Positions 34,001-41,626 are shown, counted from the stretch's first letter. The stretch is 43,329 nucleotides of DNA from Sphingobacterium psychroaquaticum (GCF_900177625.1 NZ_FXAU01000001.1:1260426-1303754), one strand, 5' to 3'. Notes: generated from the sequence alone by a model not told the origin. A program made the numbers and translations.

Positions 34001-35505
34001 CTTAATTTTTCACCATCCTTCACACACAGTAGGATATCGTGCGCATGGGCATCTACCTTATTGACGTAATAAGTGTTATTTGTAGCAATAAGTTTCACCT
34101 CATGCTTATGCGCTAGCTGAATTAACGTTTCATTGACACGGTTCTCATCTTCTTGCCCGTGACGCATCACTTCGATGTAAAAATCAGAACCAAAAGTATC
34201 TTTCCACCAAAGAAGAGCTTCCTCCGCCTGTGCTTCACCAATATTCAAGACTTTACTCGGCACCTCTCCTTGCAAGTTACCGGAAAGAACAATAAGGTTT
34301 TCTTTATACTGCTCGACAACCGATCGATCAATACGAGGCACATAATAAAATCCTTTAGTGTAAGCGACAGAGGCCATCTTGGCGAGGTTATGATACCCTT
34401 CCTTATTCTTCGCTAAAAAGACCATTTGATACCCATTATCTTTCCGTGTTTTATCGGTATGATCTTCACAGACATAGAACTCCCCTCCTACAATAGGCTT
34501 TATAATCCGACCAACAGGCTGTTCCCCCTTCTCCATGGCATCGGCATTCTTCGCTTCAATATCTTTGTTATAGTTCAGCGCATTGCTCACGAAGTGGAAC
34601 GCTCCCATCATATTTCCATGGTCGGTTAACGCGACAGCGACCATATTTTGTTTAGCCGCCGCCCCCACCAAGGAAGGGATGGAAATCGTTGATTGTAAAA
34701 CTGAAAACTGGGAGTGGTTATGGAGATGCACGAACTCTGCATCTTTAAGTGCTTGAAGTAAGGATTCGTCAACCTCAACCGTTGTACTACCAGACTTACT
34801 TTTATTTCGGATAGCGTCCGACGCGGCCTTTAAGTTGATATGCTTTAGGCCAGCCGTTGGAATTAAATCTGGGTTATTTTGTTTAAAGTCTACAAAATAA
34901 CCTGTGTCAACTTGTAGTTCTTCAGGCGTGAATACTTCGCGACGTACCAATTCAAAAAAACAACGCGTAGTTGCCTCCACGTCGGCGGTGGCATTATGCG
35001 CCTCCGCAAAAGGAACACCGAATAGGTAGGCGTGTAACTCCGTTAGATTAGGCAATTTGAAGCGTCCTCCCCGTCCTCCAGGAAGTTTCAAAAGGTCTGC
35101 TGTAACTTCGGTACAGGTATCCAAGAGGGGCATGCTTGCCATCTTTGAATCAACTCCATAACGATAAAACTCGCACCCCATGATATTGATATCGAATCCC
35201 AAGTTCTGTCCAACAACAAATTTGGCTTTTGCCAAAGCTTCATTGAACTTCACCAGAACATCCATCAGAGGCACGCCATCTTGTTCCGCTAGCTCGGTAG
35301 AAATACCATGAATTTTTTCGGAATCGTAGGGGATATTAAAACCATCGGGTTTTATCAGGTAATCCTGATGCTCCACCAATCGCCCCATCTCATCATGTAG
35401 CTGCCAAGCAATTTGAATACACCTCGGCCAATTATCGGTATCGGTAATAGGTGCATCCCAACGTTTTGGTAAACCCGTCGTTTCCGTGTCAAAAATAATA
35501 TACAT
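31081..35505 (-). CDS. dnaE: DNA polymerase III alpha subunit with fused N-terminal proofreading exonuclease
   Basis: The replicative polymerase. At 1474 residues it is about 300 longer than E. coli DnaE. The extra part is an N-terminal DEDDh exonuclease (residues 1-200): Exo I FDTETTG with D6 and E8, Exo II GQNLGFDINIMG, Exo III HNATADVEAT with the catalytic His and Asp. The PHP domain follows near residue 260 (FVHLHNHSQFS, ALTDHGN). The polymerase core has VGPGRGSAAGS and the catalytic MPDIDVDFDD. A clamp-binding motif QASLF lies near residue 1215, followed by an OB-fold. This layout differs from PolC, where the exonuclease interrupts the PHP domain. It is monocistronic. Confidence 0.95.
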   Translation of the reverse strand: MYIIFDTETTGLPKRWDAPITDTDNWPRCIQIAWQLHDEMGRLVEHQDYLIKPDGFNIPYDSEKIHGISTELAEQDGVPLMDVLVKFNEALAKAKFVVGQNLGFDINIMGCEFYRYGVDSKMASMPLLDTCTEVTADLLKLPGGRGGRFKLPNLTELHAYLFGVPFAEAHNATADVEATTRCFFELVRREVFTPEELQVDTGYFVDFKQNNPDLIPTAGLKHINLKAASDAIRNKSKSGSTTVEVDESLLQALKDAEFVHLHNHSQFSVLQSTISIPSLVGAAAKQNMVAVALTDHGNMMGAFHFVSNALNYNKDIEAKNADAMEKGEQPVGRIIKPIVGGEFYVCEDHTDKTRKDNGYQMVFLAKNKEGYHNLAKMASVAYTKGFYYVPRIDRSVVEQYKENLIVLSGNLQGEVPSKVLNIGEAQAEEALLWWKDTFGSDFYIEVMRHGQEDENRVNETLIQLAHKHEVKLIATNNTYYVNKVDAHAHDILLCVKDGEKLSTPKGRGRGFRFGLPNQEYYFKSADEMKKVFADLPEAIINIQEVLDKIDIYSLNRDVLLPKFEIPDEFIHQEDDEDGGKRGENAFLRHLTYEGARKRYDEIDEIVTERLDFELATIERTGYPGYFLIVQDFIAKAREMGVSVGPGRGSAAGSAVAYCLGITNLDPIKYDLLFERFLNPDRVSMPDIDVDFDDEGRGRVMQYVIDKYGASQVAQIITYGTMAAKSSIKDTARVLDLPLQEANDIAKLIPNLKLSKIFSLDEKSLKEVLRSEEIEAVNRLKSLADGAGLEAETIKQARVLEGSMRNTGVHACGVIITPDDITNFVPVSLAKDSELFVTQFDNSVVESAGLLKMDFLGLKTLTLIKDTVVNVRLRHGIELDPDNFPIDDELTYELFQRGETIGVFQYESPGMQKYMKELKPTVFADLIAMNALYRPGPMEYIPSFIKRKHGIEPITYDLDACEEYLNETYGITVYQEQVMLLSQKLAGFSKGDADVLRKAMGKKQKSVLDKMKPKFVGQAVEKGHNAKVLEKIWTDWEAFASYAFNKSHSTCYAWVAYQTAYLKAHFPAEYMAAVLSNNMNDIKQVTFFMEECRRMGLEVLGPDVNESYYKFTVNDQGAVRFGIGAVKGVGAGAVDTIVQTREKDGKYKSVFDLAKRIDLRSANKKAFESLAYAGGFDSFTTTHRAQYFHNDGDNSTGLEKAIKYGNRIKENENSAQASLFGGSAATELPEPVMAPCPQWGLIEKLKYEKDVIGIYLTSHPLDNYRFEIKRFCANTVRDLQLINKVKASEVEEEVLIEFNRIKNKEAVVGGIIAMANHRVSKNGKPFGSFIIEDYGDSFEIMVFGEDYVKFKGYLQEGFFVQIRGLVQERFKQVGNWGFELKGIQLLSDLREKMAKSLTVQIPLHLLNNEFIDLMEDLIEGTKQEGQEAYCQLNFQVVDIQGDISIELPGKALKIILTNEFLDGIDAVEGVKYKLN

Positions 35506-35530
35506 GTATCTTCCCTTTTCTACTTACTAG

Positions 35531-35538
35531 CAAAGTTA
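35531..35538 (-). promoter_or_regulatory. -7 box for dnaE
   Basis: The minus strand reads TAACTTTG, a full TAnnTTTG match, 25 nt before the dnaE ATG. Confidence 0.55.
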
Positions 35539-35585
35539 ATAAAATATACGTCTGTTTTATCCACACAAACTCCGGAGTTACAAAC

Positions 35586-35633
35586 AGCCCGGTCTTGTGT
35601 TTGTCTTATCGACCTGCTACACAAAACCGGGCT
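35586..35633 (-). terminator. Terminator of the metallophosphoesterase gene
   Basis: AGCCCGGT (35586-35593) pairs with ACCGGGCT (35626-35633), and inside it TTGTGT (35595-35600) with ACACAA (35619-35624). On the minus strand it is followed by GTTTGTAAC, only moderately T-rich. Confidence 0.6.
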
Positions 35634-35638
35634 GGCGG

Positions 35639-36847
35639 TTATTTCGTCAATTTCTTTTCGGCAATAATACGCCCGTCATCGCCCAACATCTTATAGGTTA
35701 AGTCATTTCCTTTTCCTTCAATAGTCACCAAAGTACGATTTCCTTTTTTTGGTCCACCGCCGATCAACAGCGTATATTTATGATCCTTATCTGGCGGATA
35801 ATGTCCATGTTGATGGCTATGCCCGGCTACAACTAAGTCAACTCCATTCTTATCAAAAAGCGGTGAGAACTGGTTGCGACAATGTACAGTTCCATGCCAC
35901 TCATCGGAGTGATAAGTCGGAATATGCATTACAACAACCTTAAACTTCGCTTTTTTGTAGGCCTTACTAGCCATCACCTTCGTCAACCAAATGGCTTGCT
36001 CCTCGCGATAGGCATCGTAATCGGACAATCCGGCATAGACCTCATGGTCATCGGGCTTATCCTCTCCCGTATCTAAAAAGATCCAGTACACATTCCCTGA
36101 AGCAAAACTGTGGTAATAATGTCCCGAATCATGCTTTACGTATTTATTATAGTCAAATGCATATCCACCTCTTGTTTCATGGTTACCCCGGTTTATTATC
36201 ATTGGAATACGTCCTTCAAGGGCTTTTGATAAGGGAGCCAATGCCTTTTTGCTATAATCGTCTGCTGTGGATAGATGATGGACAGCATCCCCATTGTTGA
36301 CCACAAAATCCAATGTGTTTTTATTCACCAAGGCTAAAAGGTCAGCGTAAGTCGCTGTATCTTCATGCACATCATTAAAGACACAACAAGAGACTGTATC
36401 TTGAAGCTTTGTATCAAGCGTTTTAAATTGACGGTCGGCTGTTTTTATCTCCGCCCCATAGACAATCTTATAGGGATCAAATTTGGTTATTTCTTTGGAG
36501 CAAACCCGGTAGGTATATTGCGTGTTCGGCTTCAGTCCTTTTAAAGTAATTCGTGATAGCACGTCATTTGCATGGCGAAGCCCCTCATGTACTTCATAAA
36601 AACGTTCTACCTTTTGGTTTTCATCCATACGTTCTACCCACGTGAACGCCTTCCGATTTACCACGGTAAAGATCGTTACTTCATCTTGCTGAAGATTTTG
36701 CAAATAAGGCTCAACAACAAATGAAAAACTCCCCTCATCAGACGAGGAGCTTCGAATAAATGGACTTGCCGTTAAACTAACAGGCAAAGTCGATACCGAC
36801 GCCGCAACAGTCAGCTGTCTTAAAAAATTCCGTCTTGTTTTGTTCAT
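35639..36847 (-). CDS. Tat-exported metallophosphoesterase
   Basis: A 402-residue secreted calcineurin-type phosphoesterase. The N-terminus has a twin-arginine signal, NKTRRNFLRQLTVAASV, so it is probably folded and metal-loaded before export to the periplasm. Residues about 35-140 form a fibronectin-like N-domain as in purple acid phosphatases (FSFVVEPYLQNL, GLKPNTQYTYRV). The catalytic part has CCVFNDVHED, FVVNNGDAVHH, IINRGNHE, VVVMHIPTYH and VAGHSHQHGH, the full set of metal ligands. It likely hydrolyses phosphomonoesters or diesters for phosphate scavenging; the substrate is unknown. Monocistronic with a TATGTTTG box 30 nt upstream. Confidence 0.88.
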   Translation of the reverse strand: MNKTRRNFLRQLTVAASVSTLPVSLTASPFIRSSSSDEGSFSFVVEPYLQNLQQDEVTIFTVVNRKAFTWVERMDENQKVERFYEVHEGLRHANDVLSRITLKGLKPNTQYTYRVCSKEITKFDPYKIVYGAEIKTADRQFKTLDTKLQDTVSCCVFNDVHEDTATYADLLALVNKNTLDFVVNNGDAVHHLSTADDYSKKALAPLSKALEGRIPMIINRGNHETRGGYAFDYNKYVKHDSGHYYHSFASGNVYWIFLDTGEDKPDDHEVYAGLSDYDAYREEQAIWLTKVMASKAYKKAKFKVVVMHIPTYHSDEWHGTVHCRNQFSPLFDKNGVDLVVAGHSHQHGHYPPDKDHKYTLLIGGGPKKGNRTLVTIEGKGNDLTYKMLGDDGRIIAEKKLTK

Positions 36848-36877
36848 TACAACATAAAAAGATTAGTGATGAGCCTC

Positions 36878-36885
36878 CAAACATA
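36878..36885 (-). promoter_or_regulatory. -7 box for the metallophosphoesterase gene
   Basis: The minus strand reads TATGTTTG, a full TAnnTTTG match, 30 nt before the start codon. Confidence 0.55.
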
Positions 36886-36972
36886 AACAGTGACATGTCG
36901 AAAATAGATCGAACAGGTGATGTTTTGTTTGAACACTACAAAATAAGTTAATAAAGCTGTTTGTTAAGTTTT

Positions 36973-37003
36973 AAATTTAGGTAAGCAAACATACCTAAAT
37001 TTG
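36973..37003 (+). promoter_or_regulatory. Dyad overlapping a -7 box (operator-promoter candidate)
   Basis: AAATTTAGGTA (36973-36983) and TACCTAAATTT (36992-37002) form a perfect 11-bp inverted repeat with an 8-nt spacer. The right arm contains TAAATTTG (36996-37003), a full TAnnTTTG match. A protein on the dyad would cover the core promoter of whatever starts near 37010. The half site TTTAGGTAAGC recalls DtxR/MntR boxes, but the spacing is 3 bp too long for those. Confidence 0.5.
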
Positions 37004-37026
37004 GTTTTATACGCAACAAAAAAAGA

Positions 37027-37055
37027 AACACCCAGAGCGGGGAGCTCCAGGTGTT
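37027..37055 (+). promoter_or_regulatory. Leader hairpin with symmetric internal loop
   Basis: AACACC/GGTGTT (37027-37032 with 37050-37055) and GAGC/GCTC (37035-37038 with 37044-37047) are separated by a CA/CA internal loop and capped by GGGGA. It would lie about 17 nt into a transcript from the -7 box at 36996. No T run follows, so it is a leader structure rather than a terminator. Confidence 0.5.
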
Positions 37056-37082
37056 CATACTAACCAATTATTAACCTAAATT

Positions 37083-37160
37083 ATGAAATTTGAAACTATA
37101 ACGGAGTTGCTCAAACAATTGTTACAGCGGGAGCATAAAAAAGATAGATTCTCACATTAA
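37083..37160 (+). CDS. 25-residue small ORF of unknown function
   Basis: An ORF of 25 codons beginning MKFETITELLKQLLQ and ending in a basic, His-containing tail. The first 20 residues would form an amphipathic helix. It is preceded by the AT-rich leader TAACCTAAATT directly before the ATG, by a strong hairpin and by an operator-like promoter. A small hairpin follows. It could be a true small protein, an upstream ORF for the HAD gene, or the relic of a lost larger gene whose 5' leader remains. Coding status is not proven. Confidence 0.35.
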   Translation: MKFETITELLKQLLQREHKKDRFSH

Positions 37161-37174
37161 AGTTACAAATACCG

Positions 37175-37195
37175 AGGCGTTACGCCTTATTCTCA
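37175..37195 (+). terminator. Weak terminator-like hairpin
   Basis: AGGCG-TTA-CGCCT (37175-37187) followed by TATTCTC. The stem is short and the T tract is broken. Confidence 0.3.
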
Positions 37196-37222
37196 ATGGC
37201 CCCAACTTTAATATGGTTTTAT

Positions 37223-37230
37223 TATGTTTG
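37223..37230 (+). promoter_or_regulatory. -7 box directly before the HAD phosphatase gene
   Basis: TATGTTTG is a full TAnnTTTG match and ends 4 nt before the ATG at 37235, so the mRNA may be leaderless. Confidence 0.5.
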
Positions 37231-37234
37231 CAGC

Positions 37235-37846
37235 ATGAACACTATTTCGTTAGAAAAATACAAAACGCTGGAAGAGAAGTCAGCTAATTATACGGCTTTG
37301 CTCTATGATGTGGACGGCACGCTAGCTGACAATATGCACGCACACAAAGCGGCATACGTTGCCGTTGCGGAAGAATACGGGGTTAAATTAGATCCTAATA
37401 TTGTGGAGGAGCTGGCAGGATGGCCCACCATTGATGTTGCGCAGGAAATCTCCACACGATATCAAACTATTTTTGACATCCCTACGTTTGCAAAACGAAA
37501 ATCAGCCATCTTTATAGAACGTTTTATTCGTGATACCCAACCAGTCGATTATGTATTGGCGCATTTATTATCGAATATCGGAAAGAAAAAAATTGGAATT
37601 GTTTCGGGTGGGTCCCGTTCAACCTTGGCTATCACACTGGATGTAATTGGACTTACCGATAAATTTGAAACATTGGTTTGTGCAGGTGATACTCCACTAG
37701 GTAAACCTTCCCCACAACCGTTTCTACTTGCGGCGAAAAACCTAGGAGTTGATCCAACTGAGTGCTTGGTATTTGAAGACGGCGATCCGGGAGTTCAAGG
37801 TGCCATAGCAGCTGGAATGGGATGGGTTCGGGTGGATCAAATCTAG
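37235..37846 (+). CDS. HAD family phosphatase (beta-phosphoglucomutase-like)
   Basis: A 203-residue cytoplasmic hydrolase of HAD subfamily IA. Motif I is YDVDGTLADN with the nucleophile D25 and acid D27. A helical cap follows (residues about 35-100). Motif II lies in GIVSGGSRST, motif III Lys in GKPSPQPFLLAAK, and motif IV in VFEDGDPGVQGAIAAGM. The ATG at 37235 is preferred over 37196, because the upstream residues do not fit and a -7 box lies in between. Substrates of such enzymes are small sugar phosphates such as 2-deoxyglucose-6-P or glycolate-P; which one is unknown. It converges with the anti-sigma-like gene with only 2 nt between the stops. Confidence 0.85.
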   Translation: MNTISLEKYKTLEEKSANYTALLYDVDGTLADNMHAHKAAYVAVAEEYGVKLDPNIVEELAGWPTIDVAQEISTRYQTIFDIPTFAKRKSAIFIERFIRDTQPVDYVLAHLLSNIGKKKIGIVSGGSRSTLAITLDVIGLTDKFETLVCAGDTPLGKPSPQPFLLAAKNLGVDPTECLVFEDGDPGVQGAIAAGMGWVRVDQI

Positions 37847-37848
37847 TC

Positions 37849-39180
37849 CTAGAAGGTTGTAATCACTTTTATCCCACCGTTTGTATAATTCATGTCGGCT
37901 CGTTTAAACTGGCCGACAGGGATTTTCACGTAAGGCTCAATAGAAAGCTTCAATGCCTTCGAAAGGTTTGTTTTCTTACCGATAGAGAAGTTCACAAATC
38001 CGGCAAACCCATTTGGATCCACATTATTATCCACCGATTGCACCTTTCTTTCGACAACTTTTACATCTTCATTCGTCGGACGTTCTGTGTTTGAGGTTGA
38101 CGAAAACATCAATGGATCTGCATTTTCTTGATAGTGATTGAAGCGTTCCTGCGATAAAACAGCAGCATAGGATACTCCAACACTTGTATAAAACTGTTTC
38201 CCCATCTTGTATTGCAATTCCAACGGGATATCCAATGTCTGTACTTTTCCTGTTACGGCATTGATATTAGGCAATGTTGCATAGGTTTTGTACGGCATAT
38301 CTTTTGAAGCCTGACCGACGACAGGTGAATTTTGTACTTGTTCTTTCCCATACATTCCCGAAGGTAAAATACCCACCTCATATTGATTGAAAGAAGCGCC
38401 AGTACGAAGTGTCAGCTTATCATTCAATTGATACCCTAATATCAAACCACCGCCTAAATCTATTTTACTATCTGTTGTACTTGGACTCAAAAAGGCACCA
38501 AGTTCCATTTTAGATAAGATACGCATTTTTTTAGGCGCCAAAGCAAGGGCTTGATTCTCCTTTTTAAAATTTGAACTAGCATCTTGTTGCGCTAATGCAA
38601 ATCCCAATCCAAGGTCCACATCTGCAACCTGCGGATCACCATCGTGAACATCTCGAAGTACGGGGCGTCCCACCGCTATATGGGTATGTGCAAGTTGCGA
38701 TGCCTGAACGGTCGCCGCTGTCTCTGGAGTAATTGAAGAGAGAATCTGTTGCACCGCAATCTGCGCACGTTGCGCGAAAGTATTTGGCAATGAAACGGCC
38801 GCATTATGTGCATCTCCACTTTCTACTCGAGCAAGCTCTTCGCTTTCATTCGTATTCATAAGAGGAAGTTCGGTTGCAGCATCGGACGAATTGCCCAAAC
38901 CACGCTCTGCCGGCGAAGCAGTAGATCTTTGATCTGTATGCACAACCTGTTGAACAGGAATATCAACCGTTTGTCGTTGGGAGATAAATAAGCCGATGCC
39001 CATAGCAACGACTGCCGCTGCAGAAGCCCAATACCAGCTCGTAAGCCTTCTGGTCTTCCCTGCCGACTCATACGTCGCTTTATAGCTTTCCCAGGCTCCT
39101 TGTTTATATGGAGTTTCCTCGAAAGCTTTAAGCTGCTCTCTGACAACGTCGATTAATTCCTTGTTATTTTTATCCTTCAT
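37849..39180 (-). CDS. Anti-sigma-factor-like membrane protein with C-terminal beta-barrel-like domain
   Basis: A 443-residue protein 12 nt downstream of an ECF sigma factor gene. Residues 1-45 are a charged cytoplasmic segment (ELIDVVREQLKAFEETPYK, GAWESYK) of the kind that holds sigma factors. One transmembrane helix follows at about 47-66 (WYWASAAAVVAMGIGLFI). Then come about 150 residues of disordered Ser/Ala/Gln-rich linker. From residue 220 to the end there are alternating beta strands (MELGAFLSPS, GGGLILGYQLNDKLTLRTGA, LDIPLELQYKMGKQFYTSVG) that end in a C-terminal Phe, like small outer-membrane porin-type domains. Role as anti-sigma is from context; the combined architecture is unusual. 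Confidence 0.7.
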   Translation of the reverse strand: MKDKNNKELIDVVREQLKAFEETPYKQGAWESYKATYESAGKTRRLTSWYWASAAAVVAMGIGLFISQRQTVDIPVQQVVHTDQRSTASPAERGLGNSSDAATELPLMNTNESEELARVESGDAHNAAVSLPNTFAQRAQIAVQQILSSITPETAATVQASQLAHTHIAVGRPVLRDVHDGDPQVADVDLGLGFALAQQDASSNFKKENQALALAPKKMRILSKMELGAFLSPSTTDSKIDLGGGLILGYQLNDKLTLRTGASFNQYEVGILPSGMYGKEQVQNSPVVGQASKDMPYKTYATLPNINAVTGKVQTLDIPLELQYKMGKQFYTSVGVSYAAVLSQERFNHYQENADPLMFSSTSNTERPTNEDVKVVERKVQSVDNNVDPNGFAGFVNFSIGKKTNLSKALKLSIEPYVKIPVGQFKRADMNYTNGGIKVITTF

Positions 39181-39192
39181 CTTACTCTTTAG

Positions 39193-39804
39193 TTAAGGAT
39201 TACTATTACGTAATGCCCCAAATTCTTCCACATACAACTTCCGTAAACGCTGCTTGGCCCTGGTGAGGTACGTCCGCGACGTACTCTCCGGAATATCCAA
39301 CATCTTCCCTATTTCTTCATGTGTATAGCCCTCGATTTCAAACAAATTGAAAATCGAGCGTTGCACATCTGGTATCTGATTTAATAGCTTTAGGATGTCC
39401 TCTACCGCTAACCGATCGGTTACCATAACAGCTTGCGACATCACATTCTCTTCGTCGTTATCTTCAAAAAGATTGGTTTGCTTTTTTGTACGTAAAAGAT
39501 CGATTGATGTATTTACAGCTATTCGTGCCATCCAAGACTTAAATGTCTTTTCTAGAATCTCTTCGTCGGGGTGCCGTTCAAAACTTTCAAGTTTCCGAAA
39601 AACCTTCACAAAAGTTTCGTTTACAGCTTCTTCTGCATCCATCTCTTGCGCGATGTAACGCAAAACTACCGCCATCACATAACCATAATACTTCTTATAC
39701 AGGAAGGCTTTACCACGCTCAGTATTAGCCAAAAGACAGTCATCCAAAGCTTCGCGCAGCGAAAATGGCTTGTCTCTTTTGAAATACTGTTTTATACTCT
39801 TCAC
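39193..39804 (-). CDS. ECF-type RNA polymerase sigma factor
   Basis: A 203-residue sigma-70 family factor with only regions 2 and 4. Region 2 holds YKKYYGYVMAVVLRYIAQ, DAEEAVNETFVKVFRKL, and FKSWMARIAVNTSIDLLR. Region 4 holds NQIPDVQRSIFNLFEIEGY and a helix-turn-helix HEEIGKMLDIPESTSRTYL followed by TRAKQRLRKLY. It would direct RNA polymerase to a small regulon in response to an envelope signal passed through the membrane protein encoded 12 nt downstream. The promoter is probably autoregulated and no clear TAnnTTTG box is seen. Confidence 0.92.
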   Translation of the reverse strand: MKSIKQYFKRDKPFSLREALDDCLLANTERGKAFLYKKYYGYVMAVVLRYIAQEMDAEEAVNETFVKVFRKLESFERHPDEEILEKTFKSWMARIAVNTSIDLLRTKKQTNLFEDNDEENVMSQAVMVTDRLAVEDILKLLNQIPDVQRSIFNLFEIEGYTHEEIGKMLDIPESTSRTYLTRAKQRLRKLYVEEFGALRNSNP

Positions 39805-40023
39805 TTAAATCGTCTGTTCAGATTGCCAAATTACTTAAATAATCTTCTATTATCAGAACAGCGGATTAATTTTTTCGCATGCTTTAAGCCTTACTTTATT
39901 ACTATAAACGAATACGCATTTACAAACGCTACACGCGAAGAAAAAAGCGTATTGGGGTTCTATAAAAACTTGTTTAAACAAAATAAAAGCATTAAATTAG
40001 GATAATCAAAAATCGAATGAGTC

Positions 40024-40887
40024 ATGAGAAAGATATTATTCCCTACCGACTTTTCAGACGCTGCTAACAATGCTTTTTTATATGCATTAAGCTTAGCGAA
40101 GGAGATGGACGCAGAAATATATGTGATGAATACCTATATGCAGCCTGTTTTATCAGCAACGCATGCGGGCCAACCAGAAATGGTTCCTGAGGTCTATGAA
40201 AATTATGAGTTGCATCGTTTCGAGAGCTTTAAAAAATATACTGCGCAATTGCGTGATATGGCGCATAAGCAGAATAGATCTGATATTCCCTTAACCTTTT
40301 TGTTTGAAGAAGGTACTGTAGTTTCCAACGCACAAACGATTATCGAAAAAGAGGGTATCCATTTGGTTGTTATGGGTACGAATCGTGCAACAGGTATTAT
40401 TGATAAAATTTTCGGTTCGAACACGATTGGGGTTATCCGTGGTGTAAAGGTACCGGTGTTATCCGTTCCGCGGGAGGCGTCTTATCAAGGTATTAAAGAG
40501 ATTGTCTTCACAACGTTGTTCCGCCAAAAAGATGAAGCAGCATTGAGAGAAATACTAGAGCTTGCGAAGAAGTTTGGTGTTAAGGTGAAGTGTGTCAATG
40601 TGAATAAGAATAATGATGTAGATATCATTGGTGTGGCTGATCATTGGGAGAACATTTTTAAAGATTACGAACTTGAGTTTGTTTTCTTAGATTTCGATGA
40701 GAGCATCGAAAATACACTTAATAAGTATATTGCTGCCCATAAGGTTGACCTTTTATGTGTTGTGAAACGCAACCGTACGTTCTTAAATCGTTTATTTGTT
40801 TCTAGTATCAGTAATAGGCTGACGGTACACACGAATACGGCTACGTTAATCTTGCATGAAGGAGATAATACGGAGGAAGTTTTTTAG
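40024..40887 (+). CDS. Tandem universal stress protein (UspA family)
   Basis: A 287-residue cytoplasmic protein with two Usp folds. Domain one (residues 1-150) begins KILFPTDFSDAANNAFLYAL and ends with the family block VVMGTNRATGIIDKIFGSNT followed by VPVLSVP. Domain two (about 155-287) is more divergent; its segment VDLLCVVKRNRTFLNRLFV lacks a clear glycine-rich nucleotide motif. Only domain one may bind ATP, and the GxxG spacing is not perfect even there. Such proteins are induced by stress and starvation. The gene is followed immediately by a small ORF in the same transcript. Confidence 0.88.
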   Translation: MRKILFPTDFSDAANNAFLYALSLAKEMDAEIYVMNTYMQPVLSATHAGQPEMVPEVYENYELHRFESFKKYTAQLRDMAHKQNRSDIPLTFLFEEGTVVSNAQTIIEKEGIHLVVMGTNRATGIIDKIFGSNTIGVIRGVKVPVLSVPREASYQGIKEIVFTTLFRQKDEAALREILELAKKFGVKVKCVNVNKNNDVDIIGVADHWENIFKDYELEFVFLDFDESIENTLNKYIAAHKVDLLCVVKRNRTFLNRLFVSSISNRLTVHTNTATLILHEGDNTEEVF

Positions 40888-40890
40888 GTG

Positions 40891-41127
40891 ATGCAGCAGT
40901 TAATCAAATCGCTGACGGAGGAGAAAAGGTTGGATGAATTAGCGGCGAAGTATACGCTCTTGATTGATGAATCTCAAAAGGCACATGGTGCGTTGTTTTT
41001 CTTGGAGGTAAAGGGCCGTAATTATAAAATTATGGTTCCAGCGCCATATCATGAAGCCTTGCTTGCCAAAGGTGCACCTAAGCTAAATGCGTTGCTAAAC
41101 CATAGGGAAGCAATGTTGCTCAAATAA
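40891..41127 (+). CDS. Small protein of unknown function, downstream of usp
   Basis: A 78-residue cytoplasmic protein starting MQQLIKSLTEEKRLDEL, with a hydrophobic core GALFFLEVKGRNYKIMVP. No known domain was recognised. The ATG at 40891 is 3 nt after the usp stop; a GTG at 40888 is also in frame but less likely. The tight spacing implies co-translation with the universal stress protein and perhaps a functional link. Confidence 0.65.
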   Translation: MQQLIKSLTEEKRLDELAAKYTLLIDESQKAHGALFFLEVKGRNYKIMVPAPYHEALLAKGAPKLNALLNHREAMLLK

Positions 41128-41177
41128 TATTATAGGGCTTTTTCGTAATAACAGGCTATTTTTGATTATATATTTCG

Positions 41178-41185
41178 TATCTTTG
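41178..41185 (+). promoter_or_regulatory. -7 box for ssrA
   Basis: TATCTTTG is a full TAnnTTTG match. It implies transcription from about 41191, some 14 nt before the mature 5' end of tmRNA, which RNase P would trim. Confidence 0.6.
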
Positions 41186-41204
41186 TAGCCTACATTTACA
41201 TAAT

Positions 41205-41569
41205 GGGGTCGACTGGATTTGACAGGATAGCGATGGTTATGTAAGCATGCAGTGCGTTGTAAGAAGAGCACTTAAATCTGAACTTTCAACTTTACAACTG
41301 GCGAAGAAAACTACGCCTTAGCTGCTTAAGTTAGACTTAACATAGCTATTTGTCCCGTTAGATCCTGTTCTTTGGTCTAACATTCGGGGCATCGAACAAT
41401 AGAACTGGTCGCGGTGATTTTGCTAAGCCGAGGCGAGAAACAGCAAATACGGAGTACGGTATAGGTAAGCGACTCACCTTCCCTCTCTCGACAATTAAAG
41501 AGAAGCTAAGCATGTAGAAAGCGTAAATCATACTATGTTTGGACGAGGGTTCGACTCCCTCCGGCTCCA
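41205..41569 (+). ncRNA. ssrA: tmRNA
   Basis: Rescues stalled ribosomes and tags the product for degradation. The 5' end GGGGTCGACTGGATTTGACA and 3' end GGTTCGACTCCCTCCGGCTCC are the hallmark tRNA-like parts; the seven acceptor pairs GGGGUCG/CGGCUCC form with two G-U pairs. The tag ORF at 41300-41329 reads GEENYALAA and then TAA. The ending ALAA is the protease signal. The terminal CCA is not fully encoded. An antisense ORF of 134 codons over this region (41358-41762) is a by-product. Confidence 0.96.
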
Positions 41570-41592
41570 CATTTTGAGGTACAAACCGTACC

Positions 41593-41626
41593 AAAACCCT
41601 ATAAACAGCACTGTTTATAGGGTTTT
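41593..41626 (+). terminator. Terminator of ssrA
   Basis: AAAACCCTATAAACAG (41593-41608) and CTGTTTATAGGGTTTT (41611-41626) form a perfect 16-bp stem with a two-base gap. Confidence 0.9.

Noticed and set aside
36973..37003. DtxR/MntR metal-regulator box
   Set aside because: The half sites resemble TTAGGT/ACCTAA, but the spacer makes the site 3 bp longer than the usual 21-bp box, and no metal transporter is adjacent; kept only as an unnamed dyad.
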